Shown in pieces: positions 50,364 through 60,065 of a stretch of 64,000 nucleotides of DNA. The translations under genes were made by a program, and so were the position numbers. Source of the DNA: CAZNXJ01 sp964577115 (lineage in GTDB: Bacteria; Planctomycetota; Planctomycetia; Pirellulales; Pirellulaceae); assembly GCA_964577115.1 (NCBI GenBank), contig CAZNXJ010000007.1:1-64000 (forward strand), written 5' to 3'. Below the pieces are notes generated by a model, which saw nothing but the letters and a program-made list of their open reading frames with translations, did not search any database and was not told where the DNA came from. The stretch's first letter is position 1. Each line of letters opens with the position of its first letter.

Positions 50364-51133
50364 GCCGGCGTTCCCTGCCTTTCGGTATTCCCCACCAGCT
50401 CGTGATAGGCCGCGGCGAGCGCCTGGGCACTCGGGAAGGAATGGGTAATCAGCTCGCTGAGCACCCGACCATCTTTGAGCACAATGATCCGGTCGGACCA
50501 GATCGCAACTTCGGGTTCGTGCGTGACGACGATCAGCGAACGCCCCTCTTCCTGGTTGAGCTGACGCAGCAGCCGGCAGATGTTTTCGCTATTCACCGAG
50601 TCGAGACTACCGGTCGGTTCGTCGGCCAGAATAACGGCCGGGTCTGTGACCAAAGCACGGGCAATGGCGACGCGCTGCTGCTCGCCACCGCTCAGCGCAC
50701 CGGGGAGATGTTTGCGGCGATCCGCCAACCCCAAGCGATCAATCAATTCATCGATCCGGCGGTACGCGGCTGCCGGGGCGCCTTCGGCCTGAAGCGGCAC
50801 CGAAATGTTGTCTTCCGCGCTGAGTGCCGGGATTAGATTTAAAGCCTGGAACACAAGTCCAATGCGCCGGCGTCGCACGCGCGTCAGAGCGGCATCGGAG
50901 AGCCGCGCGAGATCCTGCCCTTCGAGCAGCACCTGGCCGTGATCGGGGCGTGTGAGACCGGCCATCAGATGCAGAAGCGTGCTCTTGCCCGAACCGGACG
51001 CTCCCATGATCGCGAGAAACTCGCCATCGTGCAGCGTCACGTCCAGGTCGGTTAGCGCTTGAACAAATCCACCGCCTTGTCGGAATCGTTTGGAAAGCTG
51101 TCGTACTTCAAGTGGGGATGAATCGGCCGCCAA
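50360..51133 (-). CDS. ABC transporter ATP-binding protein, LolD/MacB type
   Basis: A 257-residue ATPase with Walker A GASGSGKST (about 44-52), the Q-loop in VFQALNLIP, signature LSGGEQQR (about 149-156), Walker B VILADEPTGSLDS and the H-switch THEP. GSLDS after Walker B is the mark of the LolD/MacB subgroup, which powers mechanotransmission permeases with FtsX domains. It is first in a two-gene operon with the permease. Confidence 0.94.
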   Translation of the reverse strand: MAADSSPLEVRQLSKRFRQGGGFVQALTDLDVTLHDGEFLAIMGASGSGKSTLLHLMAGLTRPDHGQVLLEGQDLARLSDAALTRVRRRRIGLVFQALNLIPALSAEDNISVPLQAEGAPAAAYRRIDELIDRLGLADRRKHLPGALSGGEQQRVAIARALVTDPAVILADEPTGSLDSVNSENICRLLRQLNQEEGRSLIVVTHEPEVAIWSDRIIVLKDGRVLSELITHSFPSAQALAAAYHELVGNTERQGTPA

Positions 51134-51434
51134 GGGTGTCCTCCCAGAGGGATCGTCCTGAATGAGCGAGGCACGGCCAAAGCGCGCGCTCCGTTGCCCT
51201 CGCGATTTGCGGCGCGGCTGAATGCAAAGAACATGCCGGCATTTGCGCGCGGCCGGCGTCGTCGGACGTCACGAACTGCGGGAACGTGCAAATCTCGGTA
51301 AACTCCGAGCGGCGGCCGGCAACACGTTTCTGGTTGTCCGCTAAAGCCGGCAGCCGTTGCCGAGCACTGGGCGCCGAAAAAAGCGACAACCTCGATGAAA
51401 AAAGCGACAGCTCTTCACATCCGCAACATGCGAG
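51134..51434. other. 301-bp gap upstream of the ABC operon
   Basis: No gene is supported. The notable content is a pair of 13-bp direct repeats at 51376-51409. The rest, upstream of the ATPase start, is GC-rich and should hold the ABC operon promoter. Confidence 0.5.
51376..51409. repeat. Two 13-bp direct repeats, 21-bp period
   Basis: GAAAAAAGCGACA occurs exactly at 51376-51388 and 51397-51409. The 21-bp period equals two DNA turns, so both copies face the same side, as for a dimeric regulator. They lie just past the stop of the helical-repeat gene, 240 bp before the ABC ATPase start. Confidence 0.55.
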
Positions 51435-54400
51435 TTAGTCCGGGTTGCTTTTGCTCGCAGCCCACCGCCGAGCCCGCTCGAGACGTCCCTGAATGGCTAG
51501 AAGGACAACGTCATCTAGCACCGACCTGTCATCCTCTTTTTTCACCGCAAGCAGAGCTTGGGCGGCCTTCTTGGCTTTGCCACTGCCAGTAGTGATGTGG
51601 CTCAGCGCTTCTCGGGTGGAGGGATTGGTGATCGACGATCCGGATTCGACGATTAGTTCCAAGAGCAGCTCGAGCAGGTGATGCAATTCCTTCGGACCGC
51701 TGGCAAGCGAGTCGCCGGCCAGGCCGAGCACGTTCTCCAGCGTTTGGCGTACGACATGTGCGTGGAGTGGCGACACGCGAGCGACGTCGCCGAGCACCTT
51801 GCCCCACCGGGCCGGCTTGACACCCGCGGTGGTAAGCAATGTGGCCAGCGTGGAGACTAAGCACTGGCCATCCACGCGGCCGTCCTGGATTGCGGCGATC
51901 AGCACGTCGGCAGCCAGGGTATGCTCGCCAGGTTCTTTGGCGGATAGCCCCAGGCACAATGCTAGGCGAGCCAACTCGCCCAGTGGTTCGTCGCCGTCGA
52001 CCAACGGCTCCAGATACGCCTTGTTACCCCATTCGGCTTCCGACCAATCGATGTTGTTGGCCAAGAGACGCGTGCCACGCGAAAGATGCGACTCGCGCCC
52101 GGCGGGCCAAAGCGATGCATTCCACCGAACATGGGCGGCGTCCCCAGGGGAAGAATCCCTTAGTAGGCGATTCATGAGCACGCTTGGCAAGTCGCTCGGT
52201 ACGTTGGCCGGAAGCTTGGGAGCGACCTCGATGCAGTAGCGACAGGAATGATAGGTCCTTCCGCCATAGCGATAGGTCTCCGGCCGAAACTTCCACGCGA
52301 ACTGAGCGGCCTTGCCCGCCCCAGGTCCCAGACCGGGAAAGTGTTTCTCGACAACCGGGTCATCAGCCAGCGGATTGCGGGCCCGAGCCGCAGCAATCCA
52401 GAGCGCTGCGGTGCCGCCGATCTTTGGCTTGGATCCGCCCAGCGCATATCGAGCAGCCTCTGCCATCTCGCCCTTCATGCCGCTCAGTTGCCCGAGTGCT
52501 GCCGCTCGATTGTCCGGCGCGAGACGAAGTAAAGCCACAATGGCGTCGTGATGCGGTGGATGTTCGCCCAGCTGGTGCCACGCTCGCAAACGCTGGACAT
52601 ACGCCAGTGGATCGAGCCATCCGCCGCGGTGCGTCGGGGCGGATAAAAGAGGGCGAACTTGCCGCTGAGCGACGCGCTGAGCTAGCTCGAGCGACCGCTG
52701 CGATAACATCCACAGCGCGGGCGCATCGGCCATCCCGCCCCATACTTTCCCGTCCTTGTCGGCAAATGCCCAGGCCGAACTACTGGCGGAACCCTTTTTG
52801 CACTTTGCCGTCACGACCTGACCCGAAATCCACGCGCGCACGACCCCGCACACGTCGTCGCGCAGGCTCATTCCGAGAAACGGACCGCAGTAGCCGCGAT
52901 ACACCTTCTCAATGCGTTTCTGAAGCGGGCCGAGCTGCCGAGCCAACTCAGAGTCGGCTGGATCCTGCGTGCACAATCGGCTCAAGCCATCCAGCACTCG
53001 TTCGCCCTCGTCGATCTGCTCGGGCGCTTCGAGGAAGTACGCGCAAACGTCGATCCACTCGTCGAGATCGCTGAACGGTGCGAGTACAGCGGCCGGGTGA
53101 AGACGCGGCACCTCGAGCGGCCCAAAGTGAAGCGCCGAGATTTCAGCGCGTCCGGCTTTCGCAGCCGCGATCAGGGGCGGAATGCCGGCCCGCTCGCTGA
53201 ATTCCGACGGCAATGCGGCGATCTGTTTTTCGAGCTCCGCCAGTCCGCCTCTTGACTTTCCGCTCAGGACGGTCTGTTTCGACGGCTGCGGCTCGGGCGT
53301 TTCGCTGCCGAGCCACACACGGAGCCGCTTGCGCAAGGACGCTGCGACTTCACCGGCCGTCTGTGCGGCTTGTTTTTTCAGCAATGCGTCCTCCGATGAT
53401 CCATGCTTCTCGAGAACTTCGATGGCAGCTCGCTGCACGTCCGTTGCCGAGTGAATAAGCGCCCGGCACGCAGCGCTCGACGCCTGCGTCTTGCAATTTG
53501 GCTCGCGGCTGGCCAGCCGATCCAACCACTGCACGGCTCGCATGGCGACCATCTTATGCTTTGCCGTTAGAAGTGGCTCGAGTGCCGCGATCATGGCGTC
53601 GGCCGCAAGAGGTTGCACTCGATCGATTACGTCGAGCGCATTCAGCGCAAAAGCGACTGTGGGCGGGATGGGGCTTGCGAGCAGTCGCAGATACTGTTCT
53701 TGGCGCTGCAATCGCTCTTCGGTGGTCGGTTCGAGTAGCTCGTGGAATTGCGAAAACCAGGCCACACGAATCTGTGAGAAGCCACGCTGTAGGGCTTGCA
53801 AACTTTCATCGAGCAGCAGGTCGCGAGATAGCTCTCCCGTTTTCGCGAGTTCCTTGAGCCCGAGATTCCAACAGTAATCGGGACGTTTGGTGCCGATATA
53901 TTTGTCATGAGCCGCCAAAGTAAGTTCGCCTTGGCCTTCTCTCCGGAACAATTCCCATACTTCACTAGTCAGCAGCTCCGGATCGCGACGTAGATTGTCG
54001 ACGAGCGATCCACCGTTCGTCCCAATCAGGTCGTTTCGGCTAAAGCCATTCAGGGCCAACATCATGCCGAAGATGTAATGGTCATGCTGTGGGCGATCGC
54101 ATAGCCCGCGGCGCACGAGCGTGCGGACGAGCGGCCACAGCCGAACATTCTCGGCAATCAACCATTCCGCGAACTCTGTCAGCCAAGCGGGCTGCCGGGC
54201 GTCGAGGACTTCCAGGGCGATCGGTTGCTCGGGGATCGCGCGCCATCCTAGCTTCTTCACTTCGGCCAGCGTGCCCGTTGCCAAGGCGGCGATCTGGGCG
54301 GTGCACAGCTGCGATGGTGAAATAGCCCCGTTATGCCGAGCACTCCTGCGAAAGCGTTGATAGGCAGCAAGCGCAGTCTTGCTGAGTTCGCGCCGTTCAT

Positions 54401-54497
54401 GTTCCGTCGCATGGGAGAAGAAACGGAGGCAGGCGTCTTCGTCGCCGGAATCGAGAATGGTTTGTAGCTGATCGGCGCGAGATACTTTTTCGGTCAT
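51435..54497 (-). CDS. Large helical-repeat protein paired with SWIM protein
   Basis: A 1020-residue soluble protein, almost all alpha-helical. Degenerate HEAT-like repeats are apparent in about 255-400 (FALNALDVIDRVQPL, MRAVQWLDRLAS) and about 840-1000. Between them is a conserved-looking block with CRYCIEVAPKLP (about 765) and GMADAPALWMLSQRSLELA. It resembles the large DUF6493-type proteins found beside SWIM-domain proteins; this is recollection, not a search result. It has no signal peptide, membrane helix or catalytic motif I recognise. It lies 15 bp after the SWIM gene in one operon. Function is unknown. Confidence 0.7.
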   Translation of the reverse strand: MTEKVSRADQLQTILDSGDEDACLRFFSHATEHERRELSKTALAAYQRFRRSARHNGAISPSQLCTAQIAALATGTLAEVKKLGWRAIPEQPIALEVLDARQPAWLTEFAEWLIAENVRLWPLVRTLVRRGLCDRPQHDHYIFGMMLALNGFSRNDLIGTNGGSLVDNLRRDPELLTSEVWELFRREGQGELTLAAHDKYIGTKRPDYCWNLGLKELAKTGELSRDLLLDESLQALQRGFSQIRVAWFSQFHELLEPTTEERLQRQEQYLRLLASPIPPTVAFALNALDVIDRVQPLAADAMIAALEPLLTAKHKMVAMRAVQWLDRLASREPNCKTQASSAACRALIHSATDVQRAAIEVLEKHGSSEDALLKKQAAQTAGEVAASLRKRLRVWLGSETPEPQPSKQTVLSGKSRGGLAELEKQIAALPSEFSERAGIPPLIAAAKAGRAEISALHFGPLEVPRLHPAAVLAPFSDLDEWIDVCAYFLEAPEQIDEGERVLDGLSRLCTQDPADSELARQLGPLQKRIEKVYRGYCGPFLGMSLRDDVCGVVRAWISGQVVTAKCKKGSASSSAWAFADKDGKVWGGMADAPALWMLSQRSLELAQRVAQRQVRPLLSAPTHRGGWLDPLAYVQRLRAWHQLGEHPPHHDAIVALLRLAPDNRAAALGQLSGMKGEMAEAARYALGGSKPKIGGTAALWIAAARARNPLADDPVVEKHFPGLGPGAGKAAQFAWKFRPETYRYGGRTYHSCRYCIEVAPKLPANVPSDLPSVLMNRLLRDSSPGDAAHVRWNASLWPAGRESHLSRGTRLLANNIDWSEAEWGNKAYLEPLVDGDEPLGELARLALCLGLSAKEPGEHTLAADVLIAAIQDGRVDGQCLVSTLATLLTTAGVKPARWGKVLGDVARVSPLHAHVVRQTLENVLGLAGDSLASGPKELHHLLELLLELIVESGSSITNPSTREALSHITTGSGKAKKAAQALLAVKKEDDRSVLDDVVLLAIQGRLERARRWAASKSNPD

Positions 54498-54512
54498 GCA
54501 AGTTCGTGTGGC

Positions 54513-55907
54513 TTAATGGCCGTTCGAAGTGTTTTCAGCGACCATTTGCGCCGCAAGCACGTGCTTGCACGGCCCCCGTTGTCCTTGATATTTGGAGAAC
54601 CAAGGACACGTGCATCGGCCGCCGCTGTCGGTCAGGCGGACTCTATGTTCGACACCACTGCCGGCGACGAGGAAATCACAAGATTCGTTGGCCCCTTTCT
54701 CGCCGGAGTTGTGCGTGGGTCGCAACGGCTTCACGCCACCGGCAGCAATCAGTTGTTTCGCTGCGATTAGGCGCGGGTGAAGCTGTTCGACCAGCTTCAT
54801 ATCGAAGGGAAGTTCGCGATGAAAATAGGTTCCCGTCGTCAGGTCGTAACCGACCAGTCCGCGCGACGCTAGCGCCGCGAGCGTCACTCGAACCTGCGAA
54901 GGCGTTAAGCCGGTGGTTCGCGAAACTTCTTCCTCGTCAATGCTCGCTTGCCACGCGAGCGCCTTGGCAACTTTGGGCAGCGCCTTTTTCCACGATCCAT
55001 CGGCCAACCGCGACAGAACTTGTCCTTCGCCGGAAAACCCGCGCCATACGTCGGCGCTGAGTACCAAATGGAAACGGGCGATACCAAAATCCAGCTCCCA
55101 ACCGCTCGAACCCGATGCGCCGTTGCCGAACACGCGCAGCGTCTGCGCATGGCGGGCAATGTTTTCGAGAACGCGCAATCGTTCGAGGCCACTGACCTGC
55201 ACGCTTTCGTTTGCCGGTTGATGGCTGATCCGTAATCCTCTGCCGGTTGGCACAACATGCAGCGGGTGCTTGCCGGTCTTCATTCGTGGGAGGCCCCGTA
55301 AGAATCGCAGGGCCTCAGCGCCGGGCAGTTCATGTACCGGCACCAACCGTGATTGGGACGCCTGAACCTCGACGAAGCCCTTCAGCCAGCGCACCGGCAA
55401 GGCGACCTTCTTTTCAACGATCAACTCCTCGTCGGCTTGAAGTTCAACGCTCTCGGCGCCGACGGCGAGTGTCAGCTGATCCGCATCGCGTACTTGGGCC
55501 AGCCGAGCGATTGTTGGTGCGTGGAAATCAACATTCGTTGTCCCCCGCCCAAATGTAGGAGTGTCGATGCTATCGAGAGTAAAATCGATGCGTGCATAGA
55601 CGCTGGCACATCCCGAGAAAGCTTCGAACCGCAGGCAATCGCCGTTACACGTGACGACCGGATCCGCAGTTGCGCTAACTTTTGCCAGCATGGTGGCCGG
55701 CAGATGGTAGCGTGCTCGAACCACGTCCATCAGCGCGAGGAACAGGTCCGCAGCGAGCCGGGGCTGCCGGACGCGGCCCTCGAAGAAATAGGGGTGGCTC
55801 GTATGGCTTCCCGACGTGGCCCACGTCAGCTGCGTCCCCGCCGAATGCTGGACGAGCGCCGAGCAGCCGCGGTAGGCGTAGGTATATTCCAGAACGGGAC
55901 CCGCCAT
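54513..55907 (-). CDS. SWIM zinc-finger protein
   Basis: A 464-residue protein with a C-terminal SWIM zinc finger: Cys432, Cys434, Cys447 and His449 in CTCPWFSKYQGQRGPCKH. SWIM fingers bind DNA or proteins. Upstream, about 320-385 reads as a winged helix (TGLTPSQVRVTLAALASRG, quoted as a region), and the first 300 residues are beta-rich and unassigned. In E. coli a SWIM protein (YehQ) sits with a MoxR ATPase and a VWA protein; neither is next to this pair. It is first gene of the two-gene operon. Confidence 0.82.
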   Translation of the reverse strand: MAGPVLEYTYAYRGCSALVQHSAGTQLTWATSGSHTSHPYFFEGRVRQPRLAADLFLALMDVVRARYHLPATMLAKVSATADPVVTCNGDCLRFEAFSGCASVYARIDFTLDSIDTPTFGRGTTNVDFHAPTIARLAQVRDADQLTLAVGAESVELQADEELIVEKKVALPVRWLKGFVEVQASQSRLVPVHELPGAEALRFLRGLPRMKTGKHPLHVVPTGRGLRISHQPANESVQVSGLERLRVLENIARHAQTLRVFGNGASGSSGWELDFGIARFHLVLSADVWRGFSGEGQVLSRLADGSWKKALPKVAKALAWQASIDEEEVSRTTGLTPSQVRVTLAALASRGLVGYDLTTGTYFHRELPFDMKLVEQLHPRLIAAKQLIAAGGVKPLRPTHNSGEKGANESCDFLVAGSGVEHRVRLTDSGGRCTCPWFSKYQGQRGPCKHVLAAQMVAENTSNGH

Positions 55908-56031
55908 AGTTTGTCCGCCAGGGAAGCTGGATGGTAATCCCTCGGCGACACAGTATTCACCACCGACGGACGCCCCGCAACGGTTTGGCTCCGTCTTTTC
56001 CGCCCATCCTGGAAATTGCGCGCCCCCTGGG

Positions 56032-57309
56032 TCAATGGCGCATTACAATCCCGAAGCTAACCACATGGGCTGTCAACTCGTTCGTCACGTTCGTACCAGG
56101 GACAGCACCGATGCCGGGCATGACGATCGGACCTTCCCGGTCGTTTTGAAAGACATGGGAATAAGCGACGTTCAATGCCAGCAGCTCATTGACTTCATAC
56201 GAGGCACCAACGCTGAGCATATGTTCGTAAATTAGCGGAGCGGCAATTGCGAAGAAGGACTCACTATGTTTGATCGGGTTTTGATTGTACGTATACCCGC
56301 CGCGCACGAGCACCGACTCGGTCAGTCGATGCTGCACCCCCATCGCGACGGCGAGTACGCTGCTCCAGTCTAAACCTTGCAAACGTCCGGTGACGTCATA
56401 CACCGCGCGGTCACCAAATCCGTCGGTGTTCTCGTAGTCGAGATAGCGGAGATCGAGCGCGATGAGCCAACCGTCGGACGGTATCACGGAGGTACCGACG
56501 GACAGAATCATGGGCAGGTCGAGATCTACGTGAAGTGTCCGCGGACCACCATTGGCATCCTCGCCATAGAACTCGAACCGTTCCATCCACGTCGGGCTCT
56601 TGAGCGAAGCCCCAAAACGCAGATACTCGTTGTGAATGTAATACACTCCCGCCTGCACGCCTCCTCCCCAGTGGTACCGAGTCGAACGGCCGGGGGAATA
56701 GGTTCCGTCGATGTTGGCGGCATCAAAGACAAACGGTTCGGCAGCCACCTGAGCGGTCGTGATCGTGGGGCCGACGGCAATCGAAAGGCTTTCCGTCGCT
56801 GCGTATGAGACCACCGGGGTGATCTGCATGAAGGCGGCTTCCGAGCTAACTCGGCCTAGCCCAGCCGGCGAAGGAGCCAGGACCGGGTTCGCCGGATCCG
56901 CGGGCAAGTTCGTCTTGAACCCCGCCACCGAATGGATGCCGAGGCCCAAGGTGACCGCCGGGTTCTGTGTGTGATATACCCAGCCGACATTCGGAAGGGG
57001 AAAGGTACCGAGCTGTCCATGGGTCGTCCCGGATATCGGTCCAAACGAGGACGACACGTCATGGTCGGCGAACAGCAAGCCAACGCCGAATTCGAGCTCG
57101 GGATGTTCGATTCCGCTAATGGTGGCCGGATTCCAGTAGAGGGCTCCGAGCGCATTGATCGGTGCCGCCGCGGAAGCGCCACCCATGGAACGATTGACCG
57201 GCCCGGCGGCCGAGATGTACGCCCCCTGCCCATACGCAGGTTCCGAGAAGCTTGAAAGGGCACCTGCCAGGGCAACTACGACGAAAAGCGGGCCAAACCG
57301 GAATCGCAT
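56032..57309 (-). CDS. FadL/TodX-family outer-membrane channel
   Basis: A 425-residue outer-membrane beta-barrel. A signal peptide covers about 1-28. The mature N-terminus GAYISAAGPVNRSMGGASAAAPINALGALYWNPA is the family hatch region, given as a region only. Alternating hydrophobic strands continue to the end (ELTAHVVSFGIVMRH). FadL proteins import long-chain fatty acids and other hydrophobic compounds. The barrel ends in His, not the usual Phe. The ATG at 57309 is used; a 5'-longer frame from 57333 is possible. Confidence 0.85.
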   Translation of the reverse strand: MRFRFGPLFVVVALAGALSSFSEPAYGQGAYISAAGPVNRSMGGASAAAPINALGALYWNPATISGIEHPELEFGVGLLFADHDVSSSFGPISGTTHGQLGTFPLPNVGWVYHTQNPAVTLGLGIHSVAGFKTNLPADPANPVLAPSPAGLGRVSSEAAFMQITPVVSYAATESLSIAVGPTITTAQVAAEPFVFDAANIDGTYSPGRSTRYHWGGGVQAGVYYIHNEYLRFGASLKSPTWMERFEFYGEDANGGPRTLHVDLDLPMILSVGTSVIPSDGWLIALDLRYLDYENTDGFGDRAVYDVTGRLQGLDWSSVLAVAMGVQHRLTESVLVRGGYTYNQNPIKHSESFFAIAAPLIYEHMLSVGASYEVNELLALNVAYSHVFQNDREGPIVMPGIGAVPGTNVTNELTAHVVSFGIVMRH

Positions 57310-57426
57310 CGTAGGAGCTTCCGCCTGAAACAAAGTGACGAAACACTATCCTCCCGCTAATCTGTGTCGGTCATTCCACCTGCAATAGTTAAATTAGGTG
57401 GTAAGGATTTTGCGTATTCGCCGAAG

Positions 57427-58023
57427 TTAGCGAATGCGCGGGTGGCTGGGCCAAATGGAGACATCCTCCGCGCTGGCGGATCGGGCCGCTCGCGACAAAG
57501 CCTGGTGAAGTTCGTCCAGCCACTTCTGGCGCTGCGGCGCGAGCGGTTCGCCGAAGCTGAGAAAGACCTTCAGCGCCGCGTTGCCGCTGTGGTCGAAGAA
57601 TTGGACACTGTGGGTCACATGGCCGTCCGTATGCCCTGGCTTCTGCACCGTGAAAACGGCAGCCAGCTCGCGCCAGCGGATGTGCAGATCGAGCGTTGGC
57701 GTCTGCACGTTAAAGTAATCGCCCGTGACACTGAAACCACCAAAGGCCCCCATGGCCTCGATCGTTGCCGCGGCGTTGGACAACAGCACACGCACCCGCC
57801 CCAGGCCTTCCAAACGCCGGAAAATCTCTTCCCAGCGCGACACGTCTAACTCCCGCACGCGATCCTGCGGCATCGCGCGAATCACGTCGACCTCGGCCAC
57901 TCCAAGTTCGCGAGCCAGCTGAAGCGTCATTTGCCGGGGCTGACGCGCGATCGCTTCCTGAATGCGCCGCTGCCGTTCTATCGCGGTTTCCGCTCGCGTA
58001 CGGGACTCATCGGCGTTACTCAT
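57427..58023 (-). CDS. ChuX/HutX-like cytosolic heme-binding protein
   Basis: A 198-residue protein. Residues 20-50 match the N-terminal helix-turn of HutX (RQMTLQLARELGVAEVDVIRAM). The core has FGGFSVTG, TLDLHIRWRELAAVF, HSVQFFDHSGNAALKVFL and a final SFGE, the pattern of the ChuX/HutX family, which carries heme in the cytosol to degradation or utilisation enzymes. Its ATG overlaps the stop of the sensor kinase as ATGA, so the two are translated together. The family assignment is good; heme binding is not shown. Confidence 0.75.
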   Translation of the reverse strand: MSNADESRTRAETAIERQRRIQEAIARQPRQMTLQLARELGVAEVDVIRAMPQDRVRELDVSRWEEIFRRLEGLGRVRVLLSNAAATIEAMGAFGGFSVTGDYFNVQTPTLDLHIRWRELAAVFTVQKPGHTDGHVTHSVQFFDHSGNAALKVFLSFGEPLAPQRQKWLDELHQALSRAARSASAEDVSIWPSHPRIR

Positions 58024-60023
58024 GTTCTCTTCCGATCGGCCGCTGCGCTGGATTCACAGGGCTGGACCAGGATCGGCAAACGAACCACGAACTCGCTCCC
58101 TTTACCCGGCCCTTCGCTGTGCGCGCGAACGTAGCCACCATGCATTTCTGTCAGGCGCCGCACGAGCATCAGCCCAATGCCCAGGCCCCCTTTCGATCGT
58201 TCGACTGAGTGATCCACCTGAGTGAACATGTCGAAGATGCGCTCGAGCATCTCGGCGGGAATCCCCTTCCCCGTGTCGCGGACCTTGATGAAGACGTCGT
58301 TGTCGTCACAGCCTGCCGTGAGCCAGATCTGTCCGCCACGCTCGGTGTAGCGGGCCGCGTTCGTCAGTAAGTTCGAGACAACTTGCGCAAGTCGCGTTGG
58401 ATCGGCCTCGATGTGCAGCGGGGCGTCGGGGACGCTGACGGTGAGCGTATGCCCGGCTTCGTCGATCGTGTGCCGAGCGGCATCGACGGCGCTTTGGATG
58501 ATGCTGGTCAGTTCGGTATGCACCTTATCCAACTTGAACTTGCCAGCGGTAATCCGGGAGACATCGAGCAGATCGTCGACCAACCGGACGAGGTGCTTCA
58601 TCTGACGTTCCATCATGGCGCGGACATGGGCGAGCATCTGCGGGTCGTCGGCCCCGAGACGCAAAAGCTCCAGGCCCGTCCGAATCGGAGCCAATGGATT
58701 GCGCAATTCGTGAGCCAACGTCGCCAGGAAATCGTCCTTGCTGCGGTCCGCTCGACGCAGCCGCCGGTTAAGCCGCTCGAGCAAGGCGTTCTTCCGAGCC
58801 AGTTCGCGCTGCGTCGTGATCAGTTCGTTGTTTAACCGAGTCAACTCGTCGTAGGTCGCTCGATCGTCGTGGGCCGGCGTGTGGCCGGGCACGGGATCGA
58901 CTCGAAGCGCGGGTGTGTTCGGAGCCTTGCACGGTAAAGGGCCTTGAACACTCACCAGTTCTTCGGCCGTCGCGAGTGCCTCGAGAGCGTCGCAAGCATG
59001 GGCGTCTGCACCGAGTCGTTGCGCCAGGCCGGGATCGATATTGCAGGGATAACCGCCCACCATGATGCGGAGGTTCTCGGCGCCATCGGCGGATCGCACC
59101 GCGGCGATCAGCCGCTCCACAGAATTCAGGTGAAAGCTCATCGTCGCCGAAATCAAAAGCAGATCAGGTTTGAACTCGGCGACGGCGCGTACGACACTTT
59201 CGGCCGGGACACTTGCGCCGAGGTACATCGTGTCCCACCCTTCCGCTTCAAATAGGTCCGCGACGAGACGCAGCCCCAATTCGTGCAGTTCTCCGCTAGG
59301 CGATGCCGCCAACGCGCGGCGGCCGTTTCGCGGTGTTTGAATGAGGTAGGGATAGAGCTGTGAAATGGCTAGCTGCGTCGCCGCCGTGCAAAAGTGTTCC
59401 TGCGCAACCGTGATTTGACGGCGCTGCCACAGCCGGCCCACCTCGCGCTGGCAGGGCTGAAACACATGGAGGTAAATGTCCTGAACGCGAGTCCCCGACC
59501 GCACGGCGTCCTGAATCAACCGAATGGCTTCGTGGCGGTTGGTTCGCAGCAGCGCGTCGAGATAACGTCGAGCCAGGTCGTTCAGCGGAGCCTTGGCATC
59601 GCCGAGCGGCTGCGGCGGGGCCGTGGCGGCGGGCGAATTGGTGAGTGCCGCGTCAACGCACGCGAGCGTAATCTCTCTCACGTCGCTCGGCAGCAGCTCC
59701 TTGAGTACATCGCGCAGGCAGACAAGATTCTGATCGACATCTTCCTCGGCCACACCAAACGACGCCAGCAGGCCCTTGGCCCACGTGATGTAGTCGACGA
59801 ACAAAGCGGGGCTGGCAAACGTGACGGCCGCCGAGAGATAGGCGAGGTGGTAGCGCGTGTCTTCCTCGCATTTGGCCTGCCCACCCGGGCCATAGCGGTC
59901 GCGTAGTTCGGGCCGGAGCTCGTACTGCCGAGCGACAATGGCCGCAGCCAGCCTGGCGCGCTCGGCGTCAAGATACCGTCCTGCCTCGCGTCCGCTGGCG
60001 AGGAGTTTTACGTCGAACGTCAA
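58020..60023 (-). CDS. Cobalamin-binding sensor histidine kinase
   Basis: A 667-residue soluble kinase. A helical N-terminal domain (about 15-115) precedes a cobalamin cap domain with Trp199 and Glu209-His210 (the Wx9EH motif of CarH-type photoreceptors). The B12 Rossmann domain follows, with ELHELG (245-250) for the lower-ligand His247. A coiled coil (about 390-430) leads to HisKA with His438 in LAHELRNPL, then HATPase_c with NLLTNAARY and DTGKGIP. No membrane segment or receiver is present, and no response regulator is adjacent. A perfect TATAAT inside the longer GTG frame (60095) and GGAAG before TTG 60023 set the start. It is coupled to the heme-protein gene. Confidence 0.88.
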   Translation of the reverse strand: MTFDVKLLASGREAGRYLDAERARLAAAIVARQYELRPELRDRYGPGGQAKCEEDTRYHLAYLSAAVTFASPALFVDYITWAKGLLASFGVAEEDVDQNLVCLRDVLKELLPSDVREITLACVDAALTNSPAATAPPQPLGDAKAPLNDLARRYLDALLRTNRHEAIRLIQDAVRSGTRVQDIYLHVFQPCQREVGRLWQRRQITVAQEHFCTAATQLAISQLYPYLIQTPRNGRRALAASPSGELHELGLRLVADLFEAEGWDTMYLGASVPAESVVRAVAEFKPDLLLISATMSFHLNSVERLIAAVRSADGAENLRIMVGGYPCNIDPGLAQRLGADAHACDALEALATAEELVSVQGPLPCKAPNTPALRVDPVPGHTPAHDDRATYDELTRLNNELITTQRELARKNALLERLNRRLRRADRSKDDFLATLAHELRNPLAPIRTGLELLRLGADDPQMLAHVRAMMERQMKHLVRLVDDLLDVSRITAGKFKLDKVHTELTSIIQSAVDAARHTIDEAGHTLTVSVPDAPLHIEADPTRLAQVVSNLLTNAARYTERGGQIWLTAGCDDNDVFIKVRDTGKGIPAEMLERIFDMFTQVDHSVERSKGGLGIGLMLVRRLTEMHGGYVRAHSEGPGKGSEFVVRLPILVQPCESSAAADRKRT

Positions 60024-60065
60024 AGGATCTTCCAAACAATATCCGAGGCCAGAGCAAACCGAGGC

